Shown: positions 1-9,410, numbered from the stretch's first letter. The stretch is 64,000 bases of DNA from Pseudomonas sp. GV085 (GCF_003050925.1 NZ_QAOV01000001.1:372001-436000), one strand, 5' to 3'. Notes: a model not told the origin generated them from the sequence alone. Translations and numbers: made by a program.

Positions 1-1094
1 AGGGGTGGCACTTCAACATTGAGGACGTTGAGGCGATAGAACAGGTCTTCGCGGAACAAACCTTCGCCGACCATTTTTTCCAGGTCGCGGTGGGTCGCGC
101 TGAGGATCCGTACGTTGACCTTGACCTCACGGTCACCGCCGACCCGGCGAAAACTGCCGTCGTTGAGGAAACGCAGCAATTTGGCCTGCAAATACGGCGA
201 CATCTCGCCGATTTCATCGAGAAACACCGTGCCCTGGTTGGCCAGTTCCATCAGTCCTGGCTTACCGCCCCGCTGCGCGCCGGTGAAGGCGCCGGGGGCG
301 TAGCCGAACAGCTCGCTTTCGGCGAGGTTCTCCGGCAATGCCGCGCAGTTCAGCGCCAGAAACGGTGAACTGTACCGGGCGCTGATGGCGTGGCAGGCCC
401 GGGCCACCAGTTCCTTGCCGGTGCCGGTTTCGCCCTGGATCAACAGCGGTGCATCGAGGGCCGCAACCCGCTGGGCGCGTGCCTTGAGGGTGCGGATCAC
501 CGGGGACTCGCCGAGCAGTGCGTCGAAACCTTCGGCGTGGTCATGGTGCAGCGCGGAAAGGCGTTCGCCGATGCGGTTCGGTTGATACAGGGTCAGCAGG
601 GCGCCGGCGTCGGTGATCGGAGTGGCGTCGAGCAACAGGGTCTGGCCGTTGACGGTGATTTCCCGCAGCGGCAGGCGAAAGCCCTGTTCAAGCAGGGCGT
701 CGAGCAAGGCCGGGTCGGAAAACAGCTCGCCCACGCTTTCACCGTTCGGTTCGCGGCCGTACAGGGCGATCAGGGCCGGGTTGGCCAGCAGCACCTTGCC
801 GTCGCTGTCCAGTGCCAGCACCGGGTCGGTCATGGCGGCCAGCAAGGCGTCGAGCTGCAAGTGCCGGCGCTGGCCGGGCAGGATGTCGACCACCGTCACC
901 GCTTGCACGCCACGCACGCTGAACAGGGCATCGCGCAGCTCCTCGAGCACTTGCGGGCTCAGGGTCGGGGCGTCGATATAAACATTGGGCGGGACCATTT
1001 CCACCGCATCCAGGTTCAGATTGCGCCCACCGAGAAGGGCCAGGACTTCCTGGGTGATACCGACGCGGTCGATGAAGCTGACGTGGATACGCAT
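1..1094 (-). CDS. gcsR: TyrR-type sigma-54 activator, probably GcsR (3' end cut by window)
   Basis: A bacterial enhancer-binding protein that activates sigma-54 promoters. Reading leftwards from ATG at 1094, the protein begins MRIHVSFIDRVGITQEVLAL, an ACT-like N-terminal domain as in TyrR and PhhR, followed by a PAS-like segment (about residues 75-190) and an AAA+ domain. The AAA+ domain shows Walker A GETGTGKE, the sigma-54 contact loop GAFTGA and Walker B VFLDEIGEM. The HTH end lies beyond the window, so about 364 residues are visible. GcsR of P. aeruginosa (activator of the glycine cleavage operon) has this architecture and a very similar N-terminus as I remember it, and in P. putida the gcv genes lie near arc. 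PhhR is less likely, because its ACT region reads differently. The family is certain; the GcsR name is probable. Confidence 0.8.
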   Translation of the reverse strand, partial: MRIHVSFIDRVGITQEVLALLGGRNLNLDAVEMVPPNVYIDAPTLSPQVLEELRDALFSVRGVQAVTVVDILPGQRRHLQLDALLAAMTDPVLALDSDGKVLLANPALIALYGREPNGESVGELFSDPALLDALLEQGFRLPLREITVNGQTLLLDATPITDAGALLTLYQPNRIGERLSALHHDHAEGFDALLGESPVIRTLKARAQRVAALDAPLLIQGETGTGKELVARACHAISARYSSPFLALNCAALPENLAESELFGYAPGAFTGAQRGGKPGLMELANQGTVFLDEIGEMSPYLQAKLLRFLNDGSFRRVGGDREVKVNVRILSATHRDLEKMVGEGLFREDLFYRLNVLNVEVPP

Positions 1095-1193
1095 GGGGCG
1101 GTCTTGGGTTCTGCAGTGCGAAGGGTGGCAAGTATGCCTTGGGGCGGGCTAATGGTGAAATGTGCCGCCGATATTCAGGGCGACATTGATCTT

Positions 1194-1282
1194 TGTAGGA
1201 GTGAGCCTGCTCGCGAAAGCGAGGTATCAGTCACAAAGATATTGGCTGACACTCCGCCTTCGCGAGCAGGCTCGCTCCTACA
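1194..1282. repeat. REPIN (two inverted REP sequences)
   Basis: TGTAGGAGTGAGCCTGCTCG on the left and its inverted partner ending GCTCGCTCCTACA on the right enclose a spacer with the ATCAGTCA...TGACACTCC theme (spacer family B of this window). It lies between the sigma-54 activator and the DUF5064 gene. Confidence 0.9.
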
Positions 1283-1293
1283 GGGAGACTAGG

Positions 1294-1656
1294 TTATTCG
1301 AAGTGTTCGGGGTTTACCGGGTCGCCTGATTTCATATTCAACTGCTGCCGGATGTCTTCAAACATCAAATCGTAATGTTTGTGGACCGATCCGATCTGGC
1401 TGTGCGTCTTCGGAATCCCGTACTTCTCGGCGATTTTCGTCACGTTGCTGGCGAAGTTGTAGGCCTCCTCCTTGGGCAGGAAGAAGGGCTCTGACATCTC
1501 CTTGCCCTGAATGCTGCCATGCATAGTGAACTGGATGCCTTTTTCCCCTTTGGCATTCTTGCTGACTTCATAGTCGAGGTGCACGTTGTAGCTGACATCA
1601 TCCGGGGTCAGCGCATGTCGTTCGATGTGCAAGTGACCTGGCTCAAACTGTGCCAT
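1294..1656 (-). CDS. DUF5064 family protein
   Basis: A 120-residue soluble protein of unknown function. It begins MAQFEPGHLHIERHAL and has no signal peptide or membrane segment; the middle is Lys/Glu-rich and the end is acidic. The start is supported by AAGGAG about 8 bases upstream. I recall it as the Pseudomonas-specific DUF5064 family. It starts only 12 bp after the arcC stop codon on the same strand, so it is very likely the last gene of the arc operon and co-expressed with arginine fermentation. A role there is inference from position only. Confidence 0.75.
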   Translation of the reverse strand: MAQFEPGHLHIERHALTPDDVSYNVHLDYEVSKNAKGEKGIQFTMHGSIQGKEMSEPFFLPKEEAYNFASNVTKIAEKYGIPKTHSQIGSVHKHYDLMFEDIRQQLNMKSGDPVNPEHFE

Positions 1657-1668
1657 AGACGTCTCTCC

Positions 1669-2598
1669 TTACAAGTAGGTAATGCCTGGTGTTGCCGTAC
1701 TGATGCGTGTACCGGCGGTGCCCTGGACAATTGCTTCGATGTCCGCGAGCGAACCGATCACTGCGACTTTTCCAGTATGGCGCGCGAATTCGCAGGCTGC
1801 CTGCACCTTCGGTCCCATGGAACCGGCGGCGAAGCCGAGTTTTTCCATTTCGTCGGGGTGGGCCTGGGCGATGGCTTTTTGCGTGGGTTTGCCAAAGTCG
1901 ATGAACGCGGCGTTGACGTCGGTGGCGATCACCAGCAGATCGGCTTCAAGCTGTTCGGCCAGCAGTGCCGAGCACAGGTCTTTGTCGATGACCGCTTCGA
2001 CGCCTTCGAGTTTGCCGGGCGAGGTATACATGGTCGGAATGCCGCCGCCACCGGCGCAGATCACGATGCTGCTTTTTTCCAGCAGCCATTTGATCGGACG
2101 GATTTCGAAGATGCGTTTCGGTTTCGGGCTGGCGACCACGCGGCGGTATTTGTCGCCGTCCGGGGCAATGGCCCAGCCTTTTTCGGCGGCCAGTGCTTCA
2201 GCCTCATCCTTGGTATAGACCGGGCCGATGGGTTTGCTCGGGTTCTTGAAGGCCGGGTCATTGGCATCGACTTCGACCTGGGTCAGCAGGGTCGCAAAGG
2301 GCACTTCGAAGTCCAGCAGGTTGCCCAGTTCCTGTTCGATGATGTAGCCGATCATGCCTTCGGTCTCGGCACCGAGCACGTCCAGCGGATAGGGTGAAAC
2401 CGAGGTGTAGGCCGCCGCCTGCAATGACAGCAGGCCGACCTGCGGGCCATTGCCGTGGGCGATGACCAGTTGGTTGCCGGGATGGATCCTGGCGATCTGT
2501 TCGGTGGCGATCCGGATGTTGGCGCGCTGGTTGTCAGCGGTCATCGGTTCACCCCGGCGGAGCAGGGCATTACCGCCCAGAGCAACGACGATACGCAT
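1669..2598 (-). CDS. arcC: carbamate kinase
   Basis: Last step of the arginine deiminase pathway: carbamoyl phosphate + ADP gives ATP, CO2 and ammonia, in the cytoplasm. The 309 residues match the family length. The N-terminus [20 protein letters not shown] is the glycine-rich amino-acid-kinase phosphate loop, and [11 protein letters not shown] and the internal GGGGIP segment are also characteristic. AAGGA precedes ATG 2598. It is fourth in the arcDABC order; a REPIN separates it from arcB, and such elements within operons often lower or stabilise part of the message. The DUF5064 gene follows closely. Confidence 0.97.
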   Translation of the reverse strand: MRIVVALGGNALLRRGEPMTADNQRANIRIATEQIARIHPGNQLVIAHGNGPQVGLLSLQAAAYTSVSPYPLDVLGAETEGMIGYIIEQELGNLLDFEVPFATLLTQVEVDANDPAFKNPSKPIGPVYTKDEAEALAAEKGWAIAPDGDKYRRVVASPKPKRIFEIRPIKWLLEKSSIVICAGGGGIPTMYTSPGKLEGVEAVIDKDLCSALLAEQLEADLLVIATDVNAAFIDFGKPTQKAIAQAHPDEMEKLGFAAGSMGPKVQAACEFARHTGKVAVIGSLADIEAIVQGTAGTRISTATPGITYL

Positions 2599-2643
2599 GG
2601 TGCAGTCCTTCTAAACAGAGGAAAGGCAAACGACTCGGTCAAT

Positions 2644-2733
2644 TGTAGGAGTGAGCCTGCTCGCGATTGCGCAGCATCAGTCGACATTAATATTGAATGT
2701 CAGACCGCTATCGCGAGCAGGCTCGCTCCTACA
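2644..2733. repeat. REPIN inside the arc operon
   Basis: TGTAGGAGTGAGCCTGCTCG and its inverted copy flank a family-B spacer (GTCGACATTAATATTGAATG). It sits in the arcB-arcC gap, where a folded RNA could change the arcB:arcC transcript ratio. Confidence 0.9.
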
Positions 2734-2749
2734 TTGACCGGTGCCGGTC

Positions 2750-3760
2750 TTATAGGTCAGCCAACGTCGACACCAGAATCGCCTTGATGGTGTGCATGCG
2801 GTTTTCCGCTTGCTCGAAGGCGATGCAGGCCGGCGACTCGAACACGTCATCGGTCACTTCGATGCCGTTGCTCAGGTGCGGGTACTGTTCGGCAATCTGC
2901 TTGCCGATCTTGGTGTCGCAGTTGTGGAACGCCGGCAGGCAGTGCATGAACTTGGTGCGCGGGTTGCCGGTGGCTTTCATCAGTTCGGCGTTGACCTGAT
3001 ACGGCAGCAATTGCTGGATGCGCTCGGCCCAGGCTTCGACCGGTTCGCCCATCGACACCCAGACGTCGGTGTGGATGAAGTCCACGCCCTTGACCGCCGC
3101 TTTCGGGTCTTCGGTGAGGGTGATGCGCGCGCCGCTTTCTTCTGCGTATTGCTTGCAGCGAGCCACCAGGTCGTCCGCTGGCCACAGGGCTTTCGGCGCG
3201 CAGATGCGCACGTCCATGCCGAGTTTGGCGCCGATCAGCAGCAGCGAGTTGCCCATGTTGTTACGCGCATCGCCGAGGTAGGCGTAGCTGATTTCGTGGA
3301 TCGGCTTGTCGGCGTGCTCACGCATGGTCAGCACGTCGGCGATCATTTGCGTTGGGTGGTATTCGTCGGTCAGGCCGTTGAACACCGGCACACCGGCGAA
3401 CTTGGCCAGTTCCTCGACGATTTCCTGCTTGAAGCCACGGTATTCGATGGCATCGTACATGCGCCCGAGCACACGGGCGGTGTCCTTCATGCTTTCCTTG
3501 TGGCCGATCTGCGAGGAGTTCGGGTCGATGTAGGTAACGTTGGCGCCCTGGTCATAGGCTGCAACTTCGAACGCACAGCGGGTGCGGGTCGAGGTCTTTT
3601 CGAAGATCAGCGCGATGTTGTTGCCCTTGAGATGCTGCTGTTCGGTGCCGGTGTACTTGGCACGCTTGAGGTCGCGGGACAGGTCGAGCAGGTAGCGCAA
3701 TTCGCGAGGGGTGTGGTGTTCCAGGCTCAGCAGATTGCGGTTATGGATATTGAACGCCAT
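2750..3760 (-). CDS. arcB: ornithine carbamoyltransferase, catabolic
   Basis: Phosphorolysis of citrulline to ornithine and carbamoyl phosphate, second step of the arginine deiminase pathway. The 336 residues are the usual length of the catabolic enzyme. [15 protein letters not shown] is the carbamoyl-phosphate binding loop, and FMHCLPAFH holds the catalytic Cys of the HCLP motif. AGGAG lies upstream of ATG 3760. The place between arcA and arcC marks it as the catabolic ArcB and not the biosynthetic ArgF. The gap to arcA is only 24 bp. Confidence 0.97.
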   Translation of the reverse strand: MAFNIHNRNLLSLEHHTPRELRYLLDLSRDLKRAKYTGTEQQHLKGNNIALIFEKTSTRTRCAFEVAAYDQGANVTYIDPNSSQIGHKESMKDTARVLGRMYDAIEYRGFKQEIVEELAKFAGVPVFNGLTDEYHPTQMIADVLTMREHADKPIHEISYAYLGDARNNMGNSLLLIGAKLGMDVRICAPKALWPADDLVARCKQYAEESGARITLTEDPKAAVKGVDFIHTDVWVSMGEPVEAWAERIQQLLPYQVNAELMKATGNPRTKFMHCLPAFHNCDTKIGKQIAEQYPHLSNGIEVTDDVFESPACIAFEQAENRMHTIKAILVSTLADL

Positions 3761-3784
3761 TTTGGATCTCCTAAGGTGAACAGG

Positions 3785-5041
3785 TTAGTAGTCAATCGGA
3801 TCGCGGATGATCGGGCAGGTCATGCAATGACCGCCGCCCCGGCCGCGACCGAGTTCGCCGGCGCTGATGGTGATGACTTCCACCCCGGCCTTGCGCAGCA
3901 GGGTGTTGGTGTAAGTATTGCGGTCGTAGCCGATGACCACGCCTGGCTCCACGGCCACCACGTTATTGCCGTCGTCCCATTGCTCGCGTTCGGCGGCGAA
4001 GCTGTTGCCGCCGGTTTCCACCACGCGCAACGCTTTGAGGTTGAGGGCCTGAGCCACGGTGTCGAGGAAGTTGGTTTCTTCGCGGCGGATGTCGATGCCG
4101 CCCGCCTTGCTTTCATCGGGGCGCAGGGTGAAGGCGACAATCTGGTTCACCACTTCCGGGAAGATCGTGACGAGGTCGCGATCGCAGAAGCTGAACACGG
4201 TGTCCAGGTGCATCGCCGCGCGGGATTTCGGCAGGCCGGCGACGATGACTTTCTCGACGGCCTTGTTTTTGAACAGGTTCACCGCCAGTTGCGCAATGGC
4301 CTGCCGCGACGAGCGTTCGCCCATGCCGATCAACACCACGCCGTTGCCGATCGGCATCACATCACCGCCCTCAAGGGTGGAGTTGCCATGGTCCTTGTCC
4401 GGGTCGCCGTACCAGATCTGGAAGTCGGCGTTGGTGAACTCGGGGTGGAATTTGTAGATGGCGGTGGTCAGCAGGGTTTCCTGACGGCGCGCCGGCCAGT
4501 ACATCGGGTTGAGGGTGACGCCACCGTAGATCCAGCAGGTGGTATCGCGGGTGAACTGGGTGTTGGGCAGCGGCGGCAGGATGAAGCTGGAGTTGCCGAG
4601 GAAGTCGCGGAACATCTCGATGGCCTTGCCGCCGAAACTGGTGGGCAAATCGTCGCCCGATACGCCGCCAATCAGGAACTCGGCGATCTTGCGCGGCTGC
4701 AGGCTGCGCAGCCACGAGGCGGTTTCGTTGATCAGGCCCAGGCCCACCGAGTTGGCGGTGACCTTGCGTTCCAGGATCCAGTCCAGGGCTTCGGGGATGG
4801 CGACGATGTCCGTCAGCAGGTTGTGCATTTCCAGCACATCGATGTTGCGTTCGCGCATCTTGGTGACGAAGTCGAAGTGGTCGCGCTTGGCCTGGGCCAC
4901 CCACAGCACATCATCGAACAGCAGTTCGTCGCAGTTGTTCGGGGTCAGCCGCTGATGGGCCAGGCCTGGGGAGCAAACCATGACTTTGCGCAGTTTGCCG
5001 GCTTCGGAATGGACGCCGTACTTAACTTTTTCCGTGGTCAT
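3785..5041 (-). CDS. arcA: arginine deiminase
   Basis: Hydrolyses arginine to citrulline and ammonia. The 418 residues are the expected length. The C-terminal [18 protein letters not shown] carries the nucleophilic Cys of the guanidine-modifying enzyme superfamily, and FTRDTTCWI and the [10 protein letters not shown] segment hold substrate-binding Asp/Glu residues. GGAGG lies upstream of ATG 5041. It follows arcD by 33 bp, in the conserved arcDABC order. Confidence 0.98.
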   Translation of the reverse strand: MTTEKVKYGVHSEAGKLRKVMVCSPGLAHQRLTPNNCDELLFDDVLWVAQAKRDHFDFVTKMRERNIDVLEMHNLLTDIVAIPEALDWILERKVTANSVGLGLINETASWLRSLQPRKIAEFLIGGVSGDDLPTSFGGKAIEMFRDFLGNSSFILPPLPNTQFTRDTTCWIYGGVTLNPMYWPARRQETLLTTAIYKFHPEFTNADFQIWYGDPDKDHGNSTLEGGDVMPIGNGVVLIGMGERSSRQAIAQLAVNLFKNKAVEKVIVAGLPKSRAAMHLDTVFSFCDRDLVTIFPEVVNQIVAFTLRPDESKAGGIDIRREETNFLDTVAQALNLKALRVVETGGNSFAAEREQWDDGNNVVAVEPGVVIGYDRNTYTNTLLRKAGVEVITISAGELGRGRGGGHCMTCPIIRDPIDY

Positions 5042-5074
5042 TACAGTGATCCTCCAGATGACAAAACAAGGGAG

Positions 5075-6502
5075 TTAAAGAGTCAGGAAACCGTCATAGA
5101 GACCGTAGGCCGCCACCACGGCGCCCACGACCACCGCAGCGAAAATCAGTTTCTCGACGTTGGTGAAAACCGCTTTGTCGATTTCCAGCTTGGCCTTGGC
5201 GAACAGGATCACGCCGGGGGCGTAGAGCAGGGCGGACAGCAGCAGGTACTTGATGCCGCCGGCGTACAGCAGCCAGATCGCGTAGATCAGGGCCACGGCG
5301 CCGATGATCAGATCCTTCTGCCGTTCGCCCGCCGCGCCTTCGTAGCTTTCGCCGCGCACCGCCAACAGCAACGCGTAGGCCGCCGACCACAGGTACGGCA
5401 CCAGGATCATCGAGGTGGCGAGGTAGATCAGCGACAGGTAAGTGCTGGCCGAGAACAGCGTGATGATCAGGAAAACCTGGACCATGGCGTTGGTCAGCCA
5501 CAGGGCGTTGACCGGTACATGGTTGGCGTTTTCCTTGCGCAAAAACGCCGGCATGGTGTGGTCCCTGGCGGCGGCGAACATGATCTCCGCGCACAGCAGC
5601 ACCCACGACAGCAACGCCCCCAGCAACGAGATGATCAAACCGACGCTGATCAGCACCGCGCCCCAGTGACCGACCACGTGCTCCAGCACGGCGGCCATCG
5701 ACGGGTTCTGCAGTTTGGCCAGCTCCGGCTGGGTCATGATCCCCAGCGACAGCACATTCACCAGCACTAAAAACAGCAGCACGGTGACAAAGCCGATCAC
5801 GGTGGCCTTACCCACATCGCTGCGCTTTTCCGCCCGGGCCGAAAAGATGCTCGCGCCTTCGATGCCGATGAACACCCACACGGTGACCAGCATCATTTTG
5901 CGCACCTGGTCCATCACGCTGCCCAGGTCCGGGTTCTTCAGGCCCCAGATGTCGGCGGTGAAGATGTCCAGTTTGAAGGCGAACAACGCAATCAACATGA
6001 ACAGCAGCAGCGGCACGATCTTGGCGACGGTGGTCACGAGGTTGATGAACGCTGCTTCCTTTATTCCTCGCAGTACGAGGAAATGTACGGCCCAGAGCAG
6101 TACCGAGGCGCCGATCACGGCAGCAGGGGTATTGCCCTCCCCAAATAGCGGAAAGAAGTAGCCGAGCGTGCTGAACAGCAAGACGAAGTAACCGACGTTG
6201 CCCAGCCAGGCACTGATCCAGTACCCCCAGGCGGACGAGAAGCCCATGTAGTCGCCGAAACCGGCCTTGGCGTAGGCGTAAACCCCGCCATCAAGATCGG
6301 GTTTGCGGTTGGCCAGGGTCTGGAACACGAACGCCAGGGTGAGCATGCCGACGGCGGTGATTGCCCAACCGATCAGAATGGCGCCGACATCGGCACTGGC
6401 GGCCATGTTTTGTGGCAAGGAAAAGATCCCGCCACCAATCATCGAACCCACGACTAACGCAACCAGCGCGCCGAGTTTCAGTTTTCCGGGAGCTTCAGAC
6501 AT
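5075..6502 (-). CDS. arcD: arginine/ornithine antiporter
   Basis: Inner-membrane APC-family exchanger that imports arginine and exports ornithine. The 475 residues have about 12-13 hydrophobic segments, and the first helix carries the SMIGGGIFSLP motif typical of basic amino-acid antiporters. First gene of the operon. GGAG lies 7 bases before ATG 6502. The upstream region has a likely ANR site. A truncated second copy of its first 20 codons lies divergently at 6942. Confidence 0.97.
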   Translation of the reverse strand: MSEAPGKLKLGALVALVVGSMIGGGIFSLPQNMAASADVGAILIGWAITAVGMLTLAFVFQTLANRKPDLDGGVYAYAKAGFGDYMGFSSAWGYWISAWLGNVGYFVLLFSTLGYFFPLFGEGNTPAAVIGASVLLWAVHFLVLRGIKEAAFINLVTTVAKIVPLLLFMLIALFAFKLDIFTADIWGLKNPDLGSVMDQVRKMMLVTVWVFIGIEGASIFSARAEKRSDVGKATVIGFVTVLLFLVLVNVLSLGIMTQPELAKLQNPSMAAVLEHVVGHWGAVLISVGLIISLLGALLSWVLLCAEIMFAAARDHTMPAFLRKENANHVPVNALWLTNAMVQVFLIITLFSASTYLSLIYLATSMILVPYLWSAAYALLLAVRGESYEGAAGERQKDLIIGAVALIYAIWLLYAGGIKYLLLSALLYAPGVILFAKAKLEIDKAVFTNVEKLIFAAVVVGAVVAAYGLYDGFLTL

Positions 6503-6563
6503 TGCATGACTCCAATGCAGGAGAAGAGAGGCAACAGACTAATTCTGTTGGCTATCCAATCAG

Positions 6564-6577
6564 CTGACTTAGATCAC
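6564..6577 (-). promoter_or_regulatory. candidate ANR/FNR box for arcDABC
   Basis: On the minus strand the sequence is GTGAT-CTAA-GTCAG, against the ANR consensus TTGAT-N4-ATCAA (7 of 10 bases). Its centre lies about 68 bases before the arcD start codon, so a class II promoter would start transcription about 26 bases upstream of ATG. ANR activation of arcD is known in P. aeruginosa; the match here is imperfect. Confidence 0.45.
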
Positions 6578-6941
6578 TAAATGAAAGCGTTCCCGGGTTG
6601 TTGGCGGAGTGCCATCATTTACAAGGCGGCTGCCTGTAACGCCTGTCCTAGAGGCTTTTGCAGATTCTTTAAGAACTTTTTAGCATTTGTTTCGAATTAT
6701 GACGCTAGTTGGTTTTTCAAAATCTGCAAATTTTATTCATGCATTTTTTGTACTGAATTGATGTATTAAAAAAACGTATAAAACAAATGATTATAACGGT
6801 GTAAAAAAGCCATTTTGTGCAAGTAAAAAAGAGGTTTGTTGGCGTTATCCAATAAACGTTATTACTCTTCATCAGTTTAGTTGACGCCCGTTATGTGACG
6901 ACTTCGCGGCAGTTGCCGCCCCCAAAAATGGAGATGCAGCG
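6578..6941. other. AT-rich divergent intergenic region
   Basis: About 360 bp with no convincing gene, much more AT-rich than its flanks (6690-6880 especially). It contains the inverted repeat TTGGCGTTATCCAA at 6839-6852; a related one, TTGGCTATCCAA, lies at 6548-6559 on the arcD side. GGAG at 6930-6933 is a ribosome binding site for the short reading frame at 6942. Short frames around 6581-6769 show no ribosome binding site or family likeness. Confidence 0.6.
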
Positions 6942-7004
6942 ATGTCGCAATCACCGAACAAGCTTCGTCTGAGCGCATTGATCGCGTTGGTGGTGGGTCT
7001 GTGA
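6942..7004 (+). pseudogene. 5' remnant of a second arcD (20 codons)
   Basis: ATG 6942, with GGAG 8 bases upstream, encodes MSQSPNKLRLSALIALVVGL and then TGA. ArcD at 5075-6502 begins MSEAPGKLKLGALVALVVGS, so 13 of 20 residues are identical and most other changes are conservative. Homology stops at the Gly codon GGT (6996-6998), after which the sequence continues directly into alkA. This is best read as the start of a second, divergent arginine/ornithine antiporter gene whose remainder was deleted. The stop codon overlaps the GTG start of alkA (GTGA), so the stub may act as a translated leader. Confidence 0.8.
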
Positions 7005-7864
7005 AGCTGTTGCTGGCGTACCAGCCACCCTATGACTGGCCGGCGCTGCTCGGGTTTTTGTCGGTGCGGGCGATTGTCGGGTTGGAAACGGTGGTCGACG
7101 GTGTGTATTCGCGCAGCATCGGTTTGAACGGTGCTTGCGGTATGTTCTCGATCCAGCCTGGCACCTCGGATGCCCTTGAGTTGACCCTGGATTTTCCTGA
7201 TCCGGGCGCCGTCCCTGCAATCGTCGCAAGCGTGCGGCGGATGTTTGATCTGGACGCCGACCTGTCCACGATTCACCGGCACCTGGCAGTTGATCCGCTG
7301 CTGGCGCGGCTGATTGCCGAGCACCCCGGGCTGCGTGTGCCGGGGGCGTGGGATGGCCTGGAGTTGGCAATCCGCGCGGTGCTGGGGCAGCAGATTACAG
7401 TGGCGGCGGCGATCAAACTTGCGGGCAAACTGGTAGCGCAGTACGGCACGCCATTGCATTCACGGTTGCCGGGGTTGACCCATGTGTTCCCTGAGGTCAG
7501 CGTTTTGGCTGGCGCAGATCTGGCTGCGTTGGGCATGCCGAAAAGCCGCGGCCGGACGCTGTCGGGGGTGGCCCAGGCATTACTCGATGATCCGCGGTTG
7601 TTCGAGCCCGGTCGGGAGGGAGGCGTAGCGCGGTTATTGGCCTTGCACGGGATTGGTGACTGGACGGCGCAATACATTGCGTTGCGACAGTTGCGGGAGA
7701 TGGATGGATTTCCCAATGGCGACGTGGGGTTGATCAATGCATTGGCGGCGCTGGAGGGTGGGCCGGTGACGGCGCGGCAGCTGTTGGCACGAGCCGAAAG
7801 CTGGCGGCCTTATCGAGGGTATGCGGCGCAGGTGCTGTGGACTTCGTTGAGTCGGGCGGATTGA
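7001..7864 (+). CDS. alkA: DNA-3-methyladenine glycosylase II
   Basis: Base-excision repair enzyme that removes alkylated purines and pyrimidines. The 287 residues are close to the 282 of E. coli AlkA, and the N-terminal YQPPYDWPALLGFL matches E. coli WQPPYDW, so the GTG at 7001 is the likely start. The helix-hairpin-helix LLALHGIGDWTAQYIALR is followed by FPNGDVGL, whose Asp corresponds to the catalytic Asp of the HhH-GPD family. No good ribosome binding site lies directly before the GTG; it overlaps the stop of the arcD remnant by GTGA, suggesting coupled re-initiation. The usual Ada partner is not visible next to it. Confidence 0.93.
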   Translation: MKLLLAYQPPYDWPALLGFLSVRAIVGLETVVDGVYSRSIGLNGACGMFSIQPGTSDALELTLDFPDPGAVPAIVASVRRMFDLDADLSTIHRHLAVDPLLARLIAEHPGLRVPGAWDGLELAIRAVLGQQITVAAAIKLAGKLVAQYGTPLHSRLPGLTHVFPEVSVLAGADLAALGMPKSRGRTLSGVAQALLDDPRLFEPGREGGVARLLALHGIGDWTAQYIALRQLREMDGFPNGDVGLINALAALEGGPVTARQLLARAESWRPYRGYAAQVLWTSLSRAD

Positions 7865-7897
7865 GCTTGATCCGAATTCTGTGCTGAATGGTCTGGC

Positions 7898-7984
7898 GCC
7901 TTCGCTGGCAAGCCAGCTCCTACAGTGGATCGTATTCGTCCACGCACCGCGTATACCTGTAGGAGCTGGCTTGCCAGCGAAGGC
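7898..7984. repeat. REP pair, GCTGGCTTGCCAGCG type
   Basis: GCCTTCGCTGGCAAGCCAGC at the left and its inverted copy at the right (AGGAGCTGGCTTGCCAGCGA) face opposite ways around a 30-40 base spacer. Each half is itself palindromic. It lies between the convergent alkA and CoA transferase genes and may help end both transcripts. Confidence 0.9.
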
Positions 7985-7994
7985 TATCTCACCG

Positions 7995-9344
7995 TCACCA
8001 CCACTGCGCGGGATGGGAACCCAATTCAGTCGCGGGCAAGGCCCATTGCAAAGGCGTTCCCGTAATCTTCAGCGGAGCGTGTAACCGATGCGCCGGCCCC
8101 CAGGGCGTTTGCTCAACCTGTATCCCCTGATCGTGTTGGTCTTCGGCGCGCAACGGCTCGTCCGGGCCGGTTCCTTGCTCGAACAACAACTTCGCCGTAC
8201 GCGCCAACGACAACCGGGCCGATCCCCCCATCCCGCTGCTCAAATGTCCTGCCAACAACCTGATCGCACTGGCCGCCATCAAATACCCGGTGGCGTGATC
8301 GAGGGCCTGCACCGGCAACGGCGTCGGCTTGTCCGCCTGTTTCCAGCGCATGCCCGCTTCGGCAATGCCACTGCTCATCTGCACCAGGCTGTCGAAGCCC
8401 CGCCGGTTCTGCCAAGGGCCGCTCCAGCCATAGGCGTTGAGGCAAACATCGATCAGGCCTGGGTTCAGTTGCCGGCGCTCATTCATGCCCAGGCCAAGTC
8501 GCTCCAGCGCATCGGCACGATAGCCGTGGAGCAGAATGTCGGCATCCTTGAGCAGGCATTCGAATACGCAGCGGTCGGAGCTGTGGTTCAGATCAAGACG
8601 CGCACAGCGTTTTCCCAACGTGACTTCCGGCACCACCCCCGGCTCGTTCCAGGTCGGCGGATCGATGCGCAAGACATCGGCGCCAAGGCCGGCCAGAAAG
8701 CGGCTGGCAATAGGGCCGGCGAGCACCCGGGTCAAATCCAGCACCTTGATGCCGGCCAGTGGTCGAGCCACTGAGCCTGTCCACGGTTTGCTGCCCTGGC
8801 CGGGGTGGTTGGTGAGTTGGATCAAGGGTTCGGCATTTACCGCCTGGCCTTGAGGATGGGTCTGCCATTGTTCCCAGGTACGCATTTCGGCGGCACAACC
8901 ACCGGCATCGACCACCGCCTGCTCCAGCTCGCTTTTCGCCCATTGCGCCACTTGGCAAGCCATCGCTGCGCGGTCGGCACAGGCACCGAGCACGCTTTCG
9001 GCGGCGGCGCGGTGGTGGGGCGCGTTGGTGTGCAGGCGAATCCAGCCATCGCGGGTGGCGTAGTCACCGGCCACCGCATCCCACAGTGGCGGAACGCTCC
9101 AGCCGATCGGGCGAATCGAGGTCGCGAACCAGAAGGATGCCAAGCGTCGGTCAACTTCAAGATCGGGTAGGCGTCCGGTTTGTTGGTGCAGCAGTTCGCT
9201 GACGGCCTGGCCGGCGGCGGCCATGCTGGCGCAGGCCAGATCAGTGACGGCGAACGTTGAGGGCAGGGCGCCGCTGGACGTGAATGGAATCGGGGTGTGA
9301 GGCAAACCGAGTGCGGCTTGAATGGACGTGAGCAGATCAGTCAT
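7995..9344 (-). CDS. CoA transferase, class III (CaiB/BaiF family)
   Basis: A 449-residue class III CoA transferase or CoA-linked racemase. The second half carries the family signature LAGIKVLDLTRVLAGPIA and GADVLRIDPP, which bind CoA. The first 190 residues look like a diverged copy of part of the fold. The usual GRFVD-type catalytic Asp is not evident to me, so activity and substrate are uncertain. The start was set at ATG 9344 (MTDLLTSIQAAL) with GGAGG upstream; a longer open frame to 9488 only translates the neighbouring REPIN. No operon partner. Confidence 0.82.
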   Translation of the reverse strand: MTDLLTSIQAALGLPHTPIPFTSSGALPSTFAVTDLACASMAAAGQAVSELLHQQTGRLPDLEVDRRLASFWFATSIRPIGWSVPPLWDAVAGDYATRDGWIRLHTNAPHHRAAAESVLGACADRAAMACQVAQWAKSELEQAVVDAGGCAAEMRTWEQWQTHPQGQAVNAEPLIQLTNHPGQGSKPWTGSVARPLAGIKVLDLTRVLAGPIASRFLAGLGADVLRIDPPTWNEPGVVPEVTLGKRCARLDLNHSSDRCVFECLLKDADILLHGYRADALERLGLGMNERRQLNPGLIDVCLNAYGWSGPWQNRRGFDSLVQMSSGIAEAGMRWKQADKPTPLPVQALDHATGYLMAASAIRLLAGHLSSGMGGSARLSLARTAKLLFEQGTGPDEPLRAEDQHDQGIQVEQTPWGPAHRLHAPLKITGTPLQWALPATELGSHPAQWW

Positions 9345-9410
9345 CGAAGGGCCCTCCGGAGTGAGAGCCCGATCATAGTTCAAAAAAATCCAGGTCAGAT
9401 GAAATCCCCT

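Noticed and set aside
390..1292. Long plus-strand frame at the window start
   Set aside because: Antisense to the sigma-54 activator, whose Walker and GAFTGA motifs are clear on the other strand.
2792..5770. A 992-codon open frame on the plus strand
   Set aside because: It is antisense to arcB, arcA and arcD; its protein is His/Gln/Val-rich without family likeness, a usual shadow in GC-rich DNA.
6581..6769. 62-codon frame in the arcD upstream region
   Set aside because: No ribosome binding site, AT-rich low-complexity sequence, no recognisable protein.
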